This document shows, piece by piece, positions 13,346-24,420 of a stretch of 64,000 bases of DNA. Where the stretch lies: contig JAQFVV010000180.1 of NCBI GenBank assembly GCA_028023455.1, positions 1,736,001-1,800,000 of the forward strand, read 5' to 3'. The translations under genes were made by a program, and so were the position numbers. Each line of letters begins with the position of its first letter. Position 1 is the first letter of the stretch. The notes under the pieces are model-generated. The model saw only the letters and a program-made list of their open reading frames with translations. It was not told the origin of the DNA and did no database searches. Source of the DNA: Epiperipatus broadwayi. Lineage: Eukaryota; Onychophora; Udeonychophora; Euonychophora; Peripatidae.

Positions 13346-13579
13346 CTCACCAAAGCCTTCAAGTACTCTCAGTGCAATTAAATAATAAACTCCAAATCTT
13401 GCCATCACAGGTGTGAGCAAGGTTAGTGCTGAGGTCCATAAAATACCAAACCCAAACAAGTTTTTGCTACCATATCTTTCAGCTAACCAACCTCCAGGAA
13501 TTTGGGTAACAACATAACCATAGAAGAAAGCTGCTTGAACTGTACCCACAAGATTACCATCCCAATTAAATTCAGGTGT
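13346..13579 (-). CDS. SLC17A5-like: Sialin-like transporter, exon 3 (TM2-TM3)
   Basis: This 234-nt, phase 0 to phase 0 exon follows a TTCTTTCTAG acceptor. It opens with TPEFNWDG, the counterpart of EFDWD in human sialin. The core is FFYGYVVTQIPGGWLAERYG, the SLC17/major-facilitator signature of TM2 and the cytoplasmic loop 2-3 (G-x-x-A-x-R-x-G). TM3 follows (FGILWTSALTLLTPV) and the exon ends at LRVLEGFGE. The likely donor is GTAGGT at 13,340-13,345; an overlapping GTGAGG three to four bases upstream is the alternative. The next family block (a GVTFPAMHAMW-like motif) was not found to the left, so later exons should lie beyond base 1. The window therefore covers about 175 residues of a protein usually near 490. 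Confidence 0.88.
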
Positions 13580-13959
13580 CTAGAAAGAATCAATAAATAA
13601 AAAATATATATTTATAATTTGAATAGTAAAAATATGTGATAAAAAAATGTAACTATTGTGTTTATTTTATTGTTAAAGATTGCTATTAAATAATCAAATT
13701 GTTTGTTGCTTCGGGAGATTATGTGACATTTAAGCAACAGTGTAATAAATTTAGCATTCAATATTGGGATTTATATAAAATATGACTAAATAAATGGTTA
13801 TTGAATACTTCCAAAGTAAAATTCTTAACTGGCACACAAAAACAAATTGTGAAATTTGAATTTAATAAATTGTCACTAGATGGCAAAGGCAAAACTATGT
13901 TTTAAACTTACTGATGGTAGGGCATTATTTGCAAATAATATAATTATATTAATTAAGTA

Positions 13960-14790
13960 TGGAGATACAGCAAAACACATAATGAAAATGATTTAAAATC
14001 TAATGCATGGAATTTTTTGGAAAGGAGTGATGATATGCCTTCTTCAACATTCAAAAATGGCATGCTTTGAATTGGCCAAGGATGTCAAAAAGTATTAGAT
14101 AGAATAAAAAAGAAGTAGGTAGATATGTATTGGGTAATAACTTGTAGATGCAAATGAGGCTATTCGAGGTGAGGTAAATTTAAAATATTTTGAAATTTTC
14201 AATATATGAATGAAATTAGTTTAATAAAAAACATGTTTATTAGATTATACAAAAAAAAATGGTAAACACACTGTCATAAAAGAGTTTACAATATTCAAAG
14301 TTAATAGGCAATTTGTTTCCATGTATTTATATAAAAAATGGGATGTGTAGAAAATGTAGTTCTGATGGTGAAAAAAGAAATAAGTTGGTTAGAAAAAAAT
14401 AGACATGTAAAAATGATTACTTATAAAAACAATAGTTTGGAATTATATAAAAATAAAAATTATATAATATATGGAAGGATATACAATAACACTAAGGGAA
14501 ATTTATTGTTACTTAGAGAAAAAGAAAAATTGATAAGAATTTGAATTGTAGATGTAGTTTATGTGAAAATAAAAAAGTACTGAACAATTATTTTTTTGAA
14601 ATATAGAATATTGAAAGAGACTCAGGATAAATTGTATGAAGAATGGGAGAAATTTAAAGATAAATAAAGTGAAAAAGATAAAAAAAATAATGACTTTTTT
14701 AAAATGCTTATAACAAAATTAGAAAAATATGATAACAGAATAATGAAATTTTTAAAATAATTTTTATTAAATTAGGAGACAAATGAATCT
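13960..14790 (+). pseudogene. LINE-like C-terminal remnant
   Basis: A plus-strand reading with a 68-codon open stretch (14,338-14,544) passes through frame breaks to the blocks CSLCEN, KLYEEWEKFKDK, FFKMLITKLEKYDNRIMKFLK. A C-x2-C pair followed by conserved hydrophobic and acidic blocks resembles the terminal zinc-knuckle region of some non-LTR retrotransposon polyproteins. The RT itself is not visible. This is inference from resemblance, and the clade is not assigned. Confidence 0.35.
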
Positions 14791-15617
14791 ATGCTAAAAA
14801 ACTAATTGGATTACGCAAAGTAAAAAATTAAATGTCCTTATTGGTATATATGAGAAATTTGTAGGAAAATAAGGTTTAACTAGATAGAGATTTTGTTCAC
14901 ATAACCTAAATACAGAAATTTTAGATTTTATTTTAAGGAGAAACCACTTTACAGTACATTATCATTCCATAAGTGTTCTTTATTTGAGTTAAAATATGAT
15001 TGTAATGCATTCATTCAATGGATGTTTCTTTCATAAAGATCTAGTCAGGATAATGGCTGAAATAAATACAAGCTGATTGTTTTTGTTCAATCATAAAGCA
15101 ATAAAAATTATTTAATCTTCTTAGATATTGGCTAATTTCAGGAAGTTTTGATAAACTATTGTTGTATTTTTGTACAATGGGTATTATTTTTTCCTATATC
15201 TGATCCAACATTGCATGAATAATGAATTAGTTAGTAGGCAATGAATGGGAATATTAACACACTTCTAACTGTCCTTTGTATTTTGATATTGAGATAAGGA
15301 TCGCAATATAGAAAATATTATCACTATTAAAAAGCATTTTAAAAAGGGGACATTGTTCTGTTTCTAAAAGACTGTGTTTGGCACTAAATAAATATGTGCA
15401 TCTTTATGGTGCTGTTCAGAGTTAAATTAATTATTTTTTCTGTGATATTTTTGGTAGAAAAAAATGAGGTATAAAATATTTAAAATGTATGTTAAAAATA
15501 TTCAGAAAAAAAAAGTAATAATATATTTTTTTTACAAAAAAAAAAAAAAAAAAAGGCTATCATTTAAGTTAGAGAAGGAAAAGATTTAAAATATAAAAAG
15601 TTGGTTAAGAATTAAAC
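14791..15617. other. AT-rich non-coding sequence
   Basis: No gene recognised. Contains an A-tract of about 20 bp at 15,536-15,554. Confidence 0.4.
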
Positions 15618-17066
15618 AAAAGGAAAAATAAAACACTGATTAAGTTATTCTAATCTCAATTTAAAATATAAGAAAAATATAGAATAAAGAAAAAATATAA
15701 TTATACTTTAATAATTTAGATAAATTTTTTATTTGAAAGATACTTATCTTTTTTTAAAACAAAAATACAAAATCTAAAATGTTATACTTAAACTGCAAAA
15801 TAAAAATAAAAAGATATGTATCTTTTAAGAAAAATAAAGATTATAAAATATCTTAAAATTGTAAGTATTTATTTTAAAAAGAAATGGAATGTAAAGTCAT
15901 TTAATTAATTATAAAATATTTTTTTATCTATTCAATAGTTAAAATAATTTTTGTAAATAATTATCTCATCAAAAAGAGATTATGTTACACTGAAAATCAG
16001 TATACAGTCAACTAATTAGATAATGAATTCTATAATTAATGTTATAATTAAAAAATATTAATTAATTAGAAAAAAAGATTGAAACTGATTAATGATATCA
16101 GACAATAAGTTTGTCAAGATTATATAAGCTAATAAATTTTTATTAGTTTAGTTCTTTAGAGATTATTAGAAATTATTAATCCTTTGAAATTTGATTAAAG
16201 ATTATTAAAGTGATTCTGCTAATGTTAAGTTTGCTGTGCAGTCTCATTTATTTTGAACACATGGTTTTGTGCTTCAGCGATGTATAGAAAGTTATGTAGA
16301 CACCTTAACATTACCATACCTAGCTAGATTTACAAAAAGTCTTATTAATTTAGGTTTTTCACCACCCAGTTCTCATACATTCAATAGGCTGAGATATGAC
16401 CAAAATCCTTGATATGACATTGCTGAGGCATTTACCATCATTTGTCCAAGACTTCTGCTGAACAATATCATGAAATACGCTGTCCAAGAAAGAAGAATCT
16501 GGAAATCTGTTCAAGAATACCATTCACAAACTCTCAAAACTATTAAGAAAACAGAGATGATTACTTCAGAAAAGCTATAGAAAAACCTAGGTTAATGTAA
16601 AAAAATAAATCAAAAAGTCTAGACTTAAATGAAATACATGGAGAGATTTATATTTTCATTATAAACTTTCTTAAAATTAGAAATGCATAAATTCTTACTT
16701 CCTAATTTAAATTGGAGTTACCTATGTTAAATAACTGTTGTAATTAGTTCTCAATTCTTGTTTTATTTTATTTTTATTGTTATTGTAATGTAATTTGTAA
16801 ATAAATATGTTATGTTAATTGTTAATTAGGTCTGAATTGTCTCTCTCCATAACACATCATCTAACATTTAATTAAAACAAAATTTGTTATTTATATTGTT
16901 TGGTTTCTTAAATATGCATTATTTGGTAGCCTAAATTAGGTAGTTTTCTTGTTTAATTGGTCTAGCTGAGGAATCAAGCACTAGGAGCATTTCAGATTTT
17001 CTCTTGGAATATTCCAGTTAATTCTGAATGGCACCCTGGGTCTTTTACTCAATATCAGTAAAAATT
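15618..17066. repeat. 1.45-kb direct repeat, left copy
   Basis: Collinear with 19,534-20,999 in the same orientation. Shared landmarks include TATAGAATAAAGAAAAA, TTGCTGAGGCATTTA (near 16,420 and 20,337) and GGTTTTTCACCAC. The copies have many substitutions. No protein is recognised. The two copies bracket the 414-bp array, which could mean very old LTRs, a duplicated repeat, or a tandem duplication of a larger segment. Confidence 0.8.
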
Positions 17067-17508
17067 ATTCACAGGAAAGGTATTCTGCTTCTAGGAGTTA
17101 AGAGTGGGTGTAACTGTTTTCAAATGTGGCTGCAATTTTATATTTATAGTAATCTTGTTCTGACCATAGTTAATACATAATATATTGGTTATATTATTTC
17201 CTCTGATTGGATAACAGTGCATTTTCAAGTTAATTGAAATTATTTTGATAAATAGAACAAATGGATGAAAACATTTACCTTCATTATAAATCATGCCCAA
17301 AGTGAGGCCTCAACATTCCATTTTTTGCTGAACAGAAATATCAGAGTGGTCAATTATCTAATTGCCATGATAAAATGACAGCTATCAGATGAAATAAAAA
17401 TAATTATAATGAAATAAAAGTTAATAATTTGGTGAGAGATGCAAGAATGGAGAAAATGTCCAACAGTAAAATAATATTTTTATTATAATACAATAATTGA
17501 ACTATATA
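17067..17508. other. Unassigned sequence between the direct repeat and the array
   Basis: No gene or recognised repeat. It ends in a short (TA)n tract that runs into the first array unit. Confidence 0.4.
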
Positions 17509-17603
17509 TATATAAAGACCCTGCTACTAGCTCTAAACAAGCTTAATTTCTTTTTTATGATAAATGCTACAAGAGAAAATACATGAAGCTTTTATCTATA
17601 ATG

Positions 17604-17659
17604 GTCCCCATCCCCAGACCGGTTTTGAGCTATGGCTCTCATCAGTGAGGAGCTAGGAC
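17604..17659 (-). pseudogene. Hammerhead ribozyme, array unit 1 (G12 mutated)
   Basis: Same 56-nt architecture, but the core GAAA reads AAAA. The lost G is G12 in hammerhead numbering, the general base in catalysis, so this copy should be inactive. The change is what deamination of the opposite-strand CpG would produce. Confidence 0.8.
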
Positions 17660-18017
17660 ATAAGATTCAAAATATTAACTCAAGCCAAGCATTTATCTAA
17701 TTCTTAAATATTAAGAAAAAGATCCAAATCTTGAGACACCTACATGTCTTCAAACTCAGCTCTTTAACCAAAGAAACTATATGAGCCTGAACTAAATTCA
17801 GAGATCCCATATATTAGTAGGCTTAGCAATTTAATATAGCCAAAGCCCTAACAGCAAAATTATAATAGTAAAAATCAGTCATATATCATATGACCTATAT
17901 AGCTTGTATTACCAATATGTAATATATAAAGAGCCTGCTACTAGCTCTAAACAAGCTTAATTTTTTTTTCAAGATAAATGCTACAAGAGAAAATACATGA
18001 AGCTTTTATCTATGATG

Positions 18018-18073
18018 GTCCCCATCCCCAGACCGGTTTCGAGCTATGGCTCTCATCAGTGAGGAGCTAGGAC
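18018..18073 (-). ncRNA. Type I hammerhead ribozyme, array unit 2 (core intact)
   Basis: On the minus strand the elements come in order: outer stem I GUCC, internal-loop strand UAGC, inner stem I UCCUCA, core CUGAUGA, stem II GAGC-CAUA-GCUC, core GAAA, palindromic stem III ACCGGU sharing the last A, cleavage-site C, inner stem I UGGGGA, loop UGG, outer stem I GGAC. Every conserved hammerhead core residue is present. Cleavage is predicted after the C of GGUC. The 3-bp self-complementary stem III suggests a dimeric active form, as known for Penelope-type hammerheads. It is sense with respect to the sialin-like pre-mRNA. Identical in sequence to the copy at 18,766-18,821. Confidence 0.88.
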
Positions 18074-18426
18074 ATAAGATTCAAAATATTAACTCAAGCC
18101 AAGCATTTATCTAATTCTTAAATATTAAGAAAAAGATCCAAATCTTCAGACACCTACATGTCTTCAAACTCAGCTCTTTAACCAAAGAAACTATATGAGC
18201 CTGAACTAAATTCAGAGATCCCATATATTAGTAGGCTTAGCAATTTAATATAGCCAAAGCCCTAATAGCAAAATTATAATAGTAAAAATCAGTCATGTAT
18301 CACATGACCTATATAGCTTGTATTACCAATATGTAATATATAAAGAGCCTGCTACTAGCTCTAAACAAGCTTTTTTTTTAAGATAAATGCTACAAGAGAA
18401 AATACATGAAGCTTTTATCTATGATG

Positions 18427-18482
18427 GTCCCCATCCCCAGACCGGTTTTAAGCTATGGCTCTCATCACTGAGGAGCTAGGAC
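18427..18482 (-). pseudogene. Hammerhead ribozyme, array unit 3 (C3 and G12 mutated)
   Basis: CUGAUGA reads GUGAUGA (C3 lost) and GAAA reads AAAA (G12 lost). The last stem II base is also changed. The fold could still form in part but cleavage should be abolished. Confidence 0.8.
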
Positions 18483-18765
18483 ATAAGATTCAAAATATTA
18501 ACTCAAGCCAAGCATTTATCTAATTCTTAAATAGTAAGAAAAATCCAAATCTTCAGTCACCTACATATCTTCAAACTCAGCTCTTTAACCAAAGAAACTA
18601 TATGAGCCTGAACTAAATTCAGAGATCCCATATATTAGTAGGCTTAGCAATTTAATATAGCCAAAGCCATAATAGCAAAATTATAATAGTAAAAATCAGT
18701 CATATATCACATGACCTATATAGCTTGTATTACCAATATGTAATATATAATATTTTGAATCTTAT

Positions 18766-18821
18766 GTCCTAGCTCCTCACTGATGAGAGCCATAGCTCGA
18801 AACCGGTCTGGGGATGGGGAC
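18766..18821 (+). ncRNA. Type I hammerhead ribozyme, array unit 4 (core intact)
   Basis: GUCC (18,766-18,769), UAGC, UCCUCA (18,774-18,779), CUGAUGA (18,780-18,786), stem II GAGC/GCUC with loop CAUA (18,787-18,798), GAAA (18,799-18,802), CCGGU, C at 18,808, UGGGGA (18,809-18,814), UGG, GGAC (18,818-18,821). Predicted cleavage follows C18,808. It is antisense to the sialin-like gene. Confidence 0.88.
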
Positions 18822-19179
18822 CATCATAGATAAAAGCTTCATGTATTTTCTCTTGTAGCATTTATCATAAAAAAAAAATTAAGCTTGTTTAGAGCTAGTA
18901 GCAGGCTCTTTATATATTACATATTGGTAATACAAGCTATATAGGTCATGTGATACATGACTGATTTTTACTATTATAATTTTGCTATTAGGGCTTTGGC
19001 TATATTAAACTGCTAAGCCTACTAATATATGGGATCTCTGAATTTAGTTCAGGCTCATATAGTTTCTTTGGTTAAAGAGCTGAGTTTGAAGACATGTAGG
19101 TGTCTGAAGATTTGGATCTTTTTCTTAATATTTAAGAATTAGATAAATGCTTGGCTTGAGTTAATATTTTGAATCTTAT

Positions 19180-19235
19180 GTCCTAGCTTCTCACTGATGA
19201 GAGCCATAGCTTGAAACCGGTCTGGGGATGGGGAC
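19180..19235 (+). ncRNA. Type I hammerhead ribozyme, array unit 5 (core intact, weaker stems)
   Basis: Same architecture as the other intact copies. Two stem changes are tolerated by wobble: UCCUCA is UUCUCA in stem I, and GCUC is GCUU in stem II. The core CUGAUGA and GAAA are kept. The stem II change turns the CpG before GAAA into TpG, which fits cytosine deamination without loss of the catalytic G. Confidence 0.83.
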
Positions 19236-19533
19236 CATCATAGATAAAAGCTTCATGTATTTTCTCTTTAGCATTTATCATAAAAAAAAAATTAAGCTTG
19301 TTTAGAGCTAGTAGCAGGCTTTTTATATATTACATATTGGTAATACAAGCTATATAGGTCATGTGATATATGACTGGTTTTTACTATATATATATATATA
19401 TATGCATATAGATAAAAGAAAAGACAAGTAATATAATTTAAATTTTAAAAATATATAGGTAGACTAATAAGTAATTACAGGGAGATTTATAAATAGATGT
19501 CTCAAAACAGCAATGGTAGAAGTCAGAAGTAAA

Positions 19534-20999
19534 AAGGAAAAATAAAACTTTAGTCAAATTATCCTAATCTCAATTTAAAATAAAATAAAAATATAGAATA
19601 AAGAAAAATATAATTATAATTTAAGAATTTAGGTAGATTTTCTATTTGAAAGATATTTATCTTTTCTTTAAACTAAAATACAGAATCTGAGGTGTTATCT
19701 GTAAACTGCAAAATAAAAGAAAGATATGTATTTTTTTAAAGAAAATTACAGATTATAAAATATCTTAAAACTGTAAGTATTCATTTAAATGGGAAATGAA
19801 TTCATAATGTCATTTAATTAATATAAAATAATTTTCTCTATTAAATATTAAAATCATTTTTGTAAATAATTATCTGATTAAGAAAGGATTATGTTATACT
19901 GAAAATCAGTAAACCAGCCAACTGATTACATGATTAATGTTGTAATTATTATTACAATTAAAAAAGATTAATTAGTTAGAAAAGAAGATTGAAACTGATT
20001 AATAATATTAGTGATCTCGACAATGATTTGTTAAAGTGTATATACTAATAAATTTTTATTAGTTCAGTTCTTTAGAGGTTATTGAAAATTATTAAAAGTT
20101 CTTCAAAGTTGTATTAAAGATTATTCAAGTGATTCTTCTGCTGTAACATTTGTTGTACAGTTTCTTTCATCATGAACATATGGTTTTGTGATCCAGCGAA
20201 TATAACAATTTATGTGGGTACCTTAATAACACCATGCCTTTCTAGATTCACAAAAGGGGTGGTCATTTTGGTTTTTCACCACTCAATTCCTATACAATCA
20301 ATAGCCTGAGATTTCATAAAATCCTTGATCTGCCATTGCTGAGGCATTTATCCATCATTTGTCCAGGACTTCTGCTAAACAATGCCATAAAATATGCTGC
20401 CCCAGAAAAAATCTACCAGCATCTAATATAAATTAAAACAAATTCAAGAATACCTTTCATAAACTCTAGAATCTGTCAAAAAAATAGGGGTGATTAATCC
20501 AAAAAGGCTATAGCAAAACCTACATTAATATATAAAAATAAATCAAAAAGTTTAGACTTAAATGAAATACAGGATAAGATTTATATTTTCTTTATAAATT
20601 TTCTTAAAATTAGAAATGTGTAAATTCTTACTTCTTAATTAAATTAGAGTTACCTATGTTAAATAACTTTTGTAATTAATTCAATTCTTATTTTATTTTA
20701 TTTTTATTGTTATTAAAATATGATTTGTAAATAAATATGTTGTTTTAATTGTTAATTGGGCCTAAAGTTTCTCTCTTCATATCTCATCATATAATATTTA
20801 GTTAAGATAAAATTTGTCAATTATATTGTTTTGTGTCTTAAATATTCATTATCTAATAGTCTAAATTAGAACAATTTTGTTGTTTAATTGAACTTGCTGT
20901 GGAATCAGGTGCTAGAAGCATTTAAGAACTTCTCTTGGAATATTTCAGCTAATTCTTGATGGTGCCCAGGGTATTATTCCCAATATAAGTAAAAAGTAT
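19534..20999. repeat. 1.45-kb direct repeat, right copy
   Basis: Partner of 15,618-17,066, same orientation, starting near AAAAGGAAAAATAAAAC and ending near CCCAATATAAGTAAAAA. The two starts are about 3.9 kb apart. No coding sequence recognised. Confidence 0.8.
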
Positions 21000-23900
21000 T
21001 TTACTATTTTCTTCTTTTGAATGCAAAATGTATTTGCAGTTTATTATTTTCATTGGTCATTACTTATTACCATCTTATTGTGATTTTTCTATAATAAAAT
21101 GTAACATATTTTCACATATTTAAAAATATTTTTATATATATACATAAATATTCCAGTGCCTATCAATAGCTAAAAATTCAAATACAAAATGTTCTAACAA
21201 GACATTTGATAGGGTGATTTAAACATTTTATATATTTATATATTAACTACAACGACCATTAATTAACTTCCAAAATACTTCTTCTGTCAAACACAAAATC
21301 TGAATAAAGAAGCTGGTAAAACATTAGCCTCAGTCCTTTTGTTGCAAATATCTTAAGCATTACAAAATTTAGAACAATGTAAATAAGGAGCATGAACATG
21401 AATGACATAAAAATTTTAACAGCCAATAAATAAACAGTTTTTACTCTTACATTTACAAAGCAAACTAATACAATAATTGTCCACCATAGTTTAATGCAGT
21501 GTTAGAAAAAAGGTTCTGCACTATGAGGTCTTCAAATTGATTCCAGTTTTAATACTTCACTCACTCATACTACTTGTGAATTTCTGTACAATCAGTCAAT
21601 CAATCACTTGCTGCAATCATTTTACAACACTTTAAGGTCATTATGATGGTATCAAAAGATATTGATCTTTTGTCTTTCTATTTTAATCATCTAATTTTTT
21701 GTTTGGCACAAGAATCACTGCTGATAATAATGAATAGTAGACATAGTTAATTTTTATACACATGCAAATCAACAAATAATATGAAACATAGAGAGATAAC
21801 TATCTAACTTAAAATATGCTGTGACATTTTAGTGTAAGATCTGGTATCAAAGTTCTAATACTATAAATAAAAAAGAAATATTTTCATTAGTTCTTAAATT
21901 ATTATATGGATGCCTCAGTAAATTCTACCACTGATGAGCATAAATTGAAATTACTGGATATGACCACACAGCCTCATTTATATTTGACTTTAATTCAGTT
22001 TACAAAGGCAGAGATGACATATTCATTTTAATAACCTTATTAATAAATAGCAAAGGTACAAGGCAACAGATTAATATGAAACATTTCATTTATTTTGTAT
22101 TACTATTTGGCTGTCTAAACAAAGTCTATAAAAAAAATAATTAAAAATTAATTTAATATCACATTAGTATTAAATAAAAGTTTAATTATGGTAGAAAAAA
22201 ACTGTTTTTAAGTAATTTTATTGCTTGTTTATTAGTAAATTTCTAGAGAGTATGTAAATAGCCTTAATGCAATTCATAGCTATGTATCACTTCCTCAGTT
22301 TCTATTGGGATATTTCACCTATTAACATTAATGTTTGAAATCCAGCAAAAGTTTAAACTACAGACAAATTAAAAATGATTCCATACACCATTTAAATACT
22401 TAGATAAAGACATAGAATAAATAATGATAATAAAAGTGACTGTTGTGATTTTATTGGATCTATACTTTAATATACAATGTAGAGCAAATCATGCTACCAT
22501 ATTATATTATTTATTAGTATAGCTTCAAAAACATCTCTCTGATTGAATTTTACATTTGCAGTAACCAATGCTCATTCTACCTATCAATTTAAATATTTAG
22601 ATTTCAAATGACAAATTCATTTTTTCATTTGCTTATAGTTTGAACTTGATATCATGTAGCATAAAAAATGTACTGTATTTAAAAACATTAATATTTTGTA
22701 GTGATTATATATATATAATACAATCTACTAATGTATATTTCATATATATGTAATATATTATGATAGTTTGACTTGCAAGGTTTTTGAAGTCGTACTTATT
22801 TGTTCCAACTGGTATATTTAAAATGAAATCAATTCATGCATAGCTCCCTTAACATCTCAGCTAATTTAAATCTTTCATTGTTATCACTGTTTGTTCTATA
22901 TGTCAATGTAAATATTTCAGCATCAGGTGAAAAGTGGATTCATTTTTTCATCTGGTGCAGTTTGATCTTGACACCAGATAGTGTGAAAAAATTTGTGACT
23001 GATAGAAACATACTAATCAGTGAGTGTTTACTTTATATAGAATTAATTTTAAATATATAATGAAATTTGTTAATAATTACAAAGAAAAAAATTATCTTCT
23101 AATTTTAGAAGATGATAACACTTATTGGTGTTTGCTATGATGTCTTTAAAATATATCATTTCTGATTTAGTTTTAGTGTTACATAACTGCACAAAGCTAT
23201 ATGACTTAAGATAATATTCTTGAAGTATTTAAATCCTCATATTATTTACTTTGAATAGTAGGTAGGATTACTATTGAGTGCAAACAATGCAAGTCCTGTG
23301 CCTCCTCCAGCAAAGGCCAATTAGCCAAAAGCTGAGCATTATAGTTTTACTGTTTGTCTATTTTACTGTTTTTCTATTTATTGTTCATTGTATTAATTAA
23401 TTTTATGGTTTCTTCTAGATTTGAAAGAAAAGCATCACAGCTATAAATTATGTCAAACTAAAAATTCAAATTCTTCCCCTTTGACTCATATTTAGTAACA
23501 CTCAATATTAGCATGAAATACATATATTGGTGATTATTTATCTTTTTGACATATATGTGTTCAAGTGTAACTGATATGAGATAGAGTGGTGGGTCATGTA
23601 AAAGTCTGTGCTTATATACCCTATATATTACATATATTGATACAGGTATATAATAAGCCTGTATTTCAGTTAATCCAAATGTTTTAACATGGTATAGCAC
23701 AATAGTAGAGAGTTTTCTGCTTAAAGTTTAATCTGTCGTTTGTCATTGGAATATCATATGATTTATCGATCAACAAACAATTCATTTGTTGTTATTTAAC
23801 TTCACAACAGACTATTCTTAAGTCATCTATAAAAGCTTGAGTGATTAATAAGTATCAGATTATCATATCAAACAGATCTCAAGTCCTGTTTTTAACTACT

Positions 23901-24285
23901 AACTATCATAAGTAAGCATTAATCACAGATACAAATCAGTCTTTGTATTTTATTACCCTATTTATTCTAATGTTTTGATTTTTTACATGTCTAGAGATTT
24001 TTAATGATGTGATAGTTTATAGTTAGCTACAAGCTATTGCTGAGTTAATAATTAAAAGTTTTAAAGATTCCAGTTGTAAGACAATTGCAAATATTTTTAA
24101 ACTTTATGAAAATGTTTTAATGAATACTCTGTCAAAATAATATATTTTATACTTAATCTTCTCCAACTAATCAGATAAGCATGATTCTGTTCAAATCTTA
24201 GTGTTTTGAAAAAAAAAATAAATATTAAAAGTGCTATAGGACTATGGTGGGAGACTTTTGGATGGATACAGTGTAAAATAGTGAT
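21000..24285. other. AT-rich intronic sequence
   Basis: No gene or clear repeat recognised over 3.3 kb. Two blocks with TCATTTG near 22,620 and TCATCTG near 22,950, each followed by TTTGAACTTGAT-like or TTTGATCTTGAC-like text, hint at a faint duplication of about 330 bp. Confidence 0.4.
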
Positions 24286-24300
24286 AACTTGTAAGAACAA

Positions 24301-24405
24301 TGTCAAGCATTGATGGTCGAGAGGTCAGCGACGGTTGCTTTACAAGCAGTTGTCCCGGGTTGGTGGGTTCGCTTTCTGGCTGATGCTATGACACATGAGA
24401 AAAAA
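24301..24405 (+). mobile_element. Short tRNA-derived SINE, plus strand
   Basis: A 105-bp insert flanked by a perfect 15-bp direct repeat (aacttgtaagaacaa at 24,286-24,300 and 24,406-24,420) and ending in a run of A. It has an A-box-like GGTCGAGAGGTCAGCG, a GCTTTACAAGCAGTTGTCCC block and a B-box-like GTGGGTTCGCTTTC. It is the same family as the minus-strand copy at 10,990-11,075. Perfect target duplications suggest a fairly recent insertion. Confidence 0.85.
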
Positions 24406-24420
24406 AAACTTGTAAGAACA

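Larger units (their letters stand above)
17509..18744 (-). repeat. 414-bp hammerhead-bearing repeat, three tandem units
   Basis: Three head-to-tail units start at 17,509, 17,923 and 18,337 (spacing 414 and 414), each opening with TATATAAAG. They are very similar over their full length. Each carries one hammerhead-type segment on the minus strand (17,604-17,659; 18,018-18,073; 18,427-18,482). There is no open reading frame. Short tandem units with one hammerhead each match the description of metazoan retrozymes and of pseudo-LTRs of Penelope-like elements. The exact family cannot be named from sequence alone. Confidence 0.85.
18751..19386 (+). repeat. 414-bp hammerhead-bearing repeat, inverted units
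   Basis: The same repeat continues in reverse: a partial unit (18,751-18,916), a full unit (18,917-19,329) and a short piece (19,330-19,386). The inversion breaks within the unit, so the first inverted unit begins at the TATTTTGAATC block. The right arm can pair with about 17,9xx-18,510, leaving a loop near 240 nt. Two hammerhead-type segments are on the plus strand. The end runs into a (TA)n tract. Confidence 0.85.

Noticed and set aside
21925-21960. CTGATGAGCATAAATTGAAA, hammerhead-like words
   Set aside because: No stem II can form between the two core words, and there is no matching stem I or cleavage site.
22836-23060. A 74-codon plus-strand frame
   Set aside because: Looks like chance translation of AT-rich DNA; part of it overlaps a faint local duplication and no domain is visible.
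24301-24405. A possible tRNA gene
   Set aside because: It has A- and B-box-like words but no cloverleaf, ends in poly(A) and has target duplications, so it is a SINE.
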